Shown: one piece after another, positions 63,033-64,000 of the stretch | Layout: each line of letters starts with the position of its first letter | Numbering within the stretch: position 1 is the stretch's first letter | Source: Terrimonas ferruginea DSM 30193 | GTDB lineage: Bacteria > Bacteroidota > Bacteroidia > Chitinophagales > Chitinophagaceae | DNA length: 64,000 bases | NCBI RefSeq assembly: GCF_000425585.1 | Contig: NZ_AUDS01000014.1 | Location: forward strand, 1 to 64,000 | Reading direction: 5' to 3' | Translations under genes and position numbers: made by a program | The notes under the pieces: model-generated | Seen by the model: the letters and a program-made list of their open reading frames with translations, nothing else | Told to the model about the DNA's origin: nothing | Databases searched by the model: none

Positions 63033-63041
63033 GGTATTTAT

Positions 63042-63071
63042 TTGTTTTATTGAAAAGCAAAGCTAACTTTG
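63042..63071 (+). promoter_or_regulatory. consensus promoter TTG-N19-TAACTTTG for the HxlR gene
   Basis: TTG at 63042-63044, 19-nt spacer, TAACTTTG at 63064-63071, an exact fit to the Bacteroidota consensus. Transcription start near 63078, 34 nt before the ATG. Confidence 0.8.
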
Positions 63072-63088
63072 TACTTACTTTTTTACAA
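63058..63088 (-). promoter_or_regulatory. promoter TTG-N20-TAGCTTTG for the NmrA gene
   Basis: On the minus strand TTG at 63088-63086, 20-nt spacer, TAGCTTTG at 63065-63058. The two -7 boxes overlap by two bases, so the promoters face each other. Confidence 0.7.
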
Positions 63089-63096
63089 GTACTTAC
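63071..63096. promoter_or_regulatory. putative HxlR operator
   Basis: GTACTT (63071-63076) and AAGTAC (63087-63092) form an inverted repeat with a T-rich spacer, and GTACTTAC repeats directly at 63071 and 63089. It covers the start site of the HxlR promoter and the -33 box of the NmrA promoter, so one bound dimer would block both. Confidence 0.6.
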
Positions 63097-63111
63097 CCCA
63101 AAGTATGTATC

Positions 63112-63513
63112 ATGGCAGCAGTGAAAGAACAATCAACTATTCAGGCCAATAAGCGCATTGCGCAGGCCGAATGCCCGGTGACCTATGTAATGGAAAAGAT
63201 CGGCGGCTATTGGAAACCGATCATCCTGTATCATCTCGCGGCCGGTGACAAACGCTACAGCGAATTAAAAAAAGCCATACCCGCCATCACGGAGAAAATG
63301 CTGATCCAGCATCTTAAACAATTGGAGCAGGACAACCTTGTGATCCGCGAGGCGCGGCCGGTGGTGCCGCCCTATGTTACTTACCGGCTCACCGCTGCAG
63401 GACATGGATTGCAACCGGTGATCCGTGCCATGGCAGAATGGGCTTTTAAGGATATCAAAGGAAGTTTTAAAGAAAAGGCGACGCGCAAATCAAAAGCGGC
63501 TATTGCTGCGTGA
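63112..63513 (+). CDS. HxlR-family winged-helix regulator
   Basis: 133 aa. Typical HxlR block: CPVTYVMEKIGGYWKPIILY, RYSELKKAIPAITEKMLIQH, LKQLEQDNLVIREARPVVPP, YRLTAAGHGL. Cys21 sits where redox-sensing members (YodB, QorR) carry their sensing cysteine. Likely represses the divergent reductase gene and itself, and is released by quinone or diamide-like stress; that is inference from context. Confidence 0.9.
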   Translation: MAAVKEQSTIQANKRIAQAECPVTYVMEKIGGYWKPIILYHLAAGDKRYSELKKAIPAITEKMLIQHLKQLEQDNLVIREARPVVPPYVTYRLTAAGHGLQPVIRAMAEWAFKDIKGSFKEKATRKSKAAIAA

Positions 63514-63529
63514 GGGATAGAAAGGGGAA

Positions 63530-63586
63530 GTACCGGCTAAAGCCGGTACCAAAGCCCTGCATAGCCCGGCCGCGCCGCAGGCGCGG
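63530..63586. repeat. REP-like element of two hairpins
   Basis: GTACCGGCT (63530-63538) and AGCCGGTAC (63541-63549), a 9-bp stem; then CCGCGCC (63570-63576), GCA, GGCGCGG (63580-63586), a 7-bp stem. GC-rich paired hairpins between genes resemble REP elements. No T-tract, so not a plain terminator. Confidence 0.5.
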
Positions 63587-63626
63587 ACACGCCCAAAAAA
63601 GAAAACCAACTACTATTTGCCTTTCC

Positions 63627-64000
63627 ATGCAGTACCAGACTTTTTCTCCAGCACCCGGCCTTTCCGATCTGATCGATTGTTACTGGACACTCGACGACGA
63701 CGCTGATAGTCCCGCGGCAAAACAAACCATTGTTCCCGATGGCCGCATGGAAATGATTTTTCATCTCGGTGATCTGTATCAACAATACCTGCCCGATAAT
63801 ACCAGTATCATTCAGCCACGCTCCTTTGTGATCGGGCAACTTACGCGTCCCTTGACGATCGAACCCACGGGCAGGACCGCTATTTTCGCCGTTCGTTTTC
63901 AGCATGAAGGATTGCTTCCCTGGCTTTCTGTTCCGTTGAAGGAACTGGAAAATCGCGCAGTCGCGTTGGAGCAATTGTACGGAGAAGACGGCCTGGCGCT
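63627..64000 (+). CDS. AraC-type regulator, N-terminal part, cut by the window edge
   Basis: Starts ATG 63627 with MQYQTFSPAPGLSDLIDCYW, then IVPDGRMEMIFHLGD and SFVIGQLTRPLTIEPTGRTA, about 124 residues until the end. This is the N-terminal ligand-type domain (DUF6597) of AraC-family regulators; the HTH part lies beyond 64000. An open minus-strand frame over the same bases is a shadow. Confidence 0.8.
   Translation, partial: MQYQTFSPAPGLSDLIDCYWTLDDDADSPAAKQTIVPDGRMEMIFHLGDLYQQYLPDNTSIIQPRSFVIGQLTRPLTIEPTGRTAIFAVRFQHEGLLPWLSVPLKELENRAVALEQLYGEDGLA

Noticed and set aside
63537-63974. 145-codon minus-strand frame at the right end
   Set aside because: The plus strand carries a recognisable AraC N-terminal domain over the same bases.

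Overview
The window looks like chromosomal DNA of a Bacteroidota bacterium, most likely family Chitinophagaceae. Reasons: promoters of the TTG-N19-TAnnTTTG type (clearest at 63042-63071), weak Shine-Dalgarno signals, Bacteroidota families (UpxY antiterminator, DUF3810, DUF6660, a fused CzcA-CzcC pump), a YceD-L32-PlsX operon, and moderate GC. I see no rRNA, tRNA, CRISPR array, phage or complete insertion sequence.

Layout. 1-15.3 kb is mixed housekeeping: a possible small RNA or gene remnant at the left edge, a three-gene lipoprotein operon, a soluble PAS-GAF histidine kinase divergent from a receiver-only regulator, an SRPBCC protein, an S41 peptidase, a DUF2130 protein, a phosphopantetheinyl transferase, dCTP deaminase, a DUF3810 membrane protein, then yceD-rpmF-plsX and a helical regulator-like protein. 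15.5-43.2 kb is one long same-strand exopolysaccharide/capsule locus of Wzx/Wzy type: Wza-like export lipoprotein, Wzc-like tyrosine autokinase, UpxY antiterminator, a 3-amino-sugar module (two FdtA-like ketoisomerases, GNAT acyltransferase, FkbH, ACP, DegT aminotransferase), flippase, polymerase, at least five glycosyltransferases, methyltransferase, AsnB-type amidotransferase, GDP-mannose/UDP-glucose dehydrogenase, two polysaccharide-lyase-like proteins and a WcaJ-type initiating transferase. 43.2-53 kb holds a class D beta-lactamase, a universal stress protein, a Ca-type P-ATPase, an esterase, a degenerate NtrC-like protein, a YciE-type ferritin-like protein, a DoxD/DoxA protein and a metallopeptidase. 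53.1-61.8 kb is a metal-efflux operon (DUF6660, CzcA-CzcC fusion, CzcB, P1B-4 ATPase). 62.1-64 kb holds an NmrA-type reductase divergent from its likely HxlR regulator, and the start of an AraC-type gene.

How the parts work together. WcaJ would load a hexose-1-phosphate on undecaprenyl phosphate; the glycosyltransferases build a repeat unit probably containing an N-acylated 3-amino-3,6-dideoxyhexose and a uronic acid (possibly amidated by AsnB); Wzx flips it, Wzy polymerises it and Wzc/Wza export it. The lyases may trim the polymer. The FkbH-ACP pair suggests an unusual acyl group on the amino sugar, and the phosphopantetheinyl transferase at 9.7 kb could prime that ACP.

The most unusual structure is not a gene. 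Many intergenic spaces are filled by degenerate tandem repeats of 7 or 8 bp that begin on the stop codon of the upstream gene and often end at the next start codon, with a recurring AAACAGCC motif and a GGTTCGTG-N4-CACGAACC hairpin. Because the period is not a multiple of three and each unit carries TGA or TAA, these arrays put stops in all three frames just after the genes.
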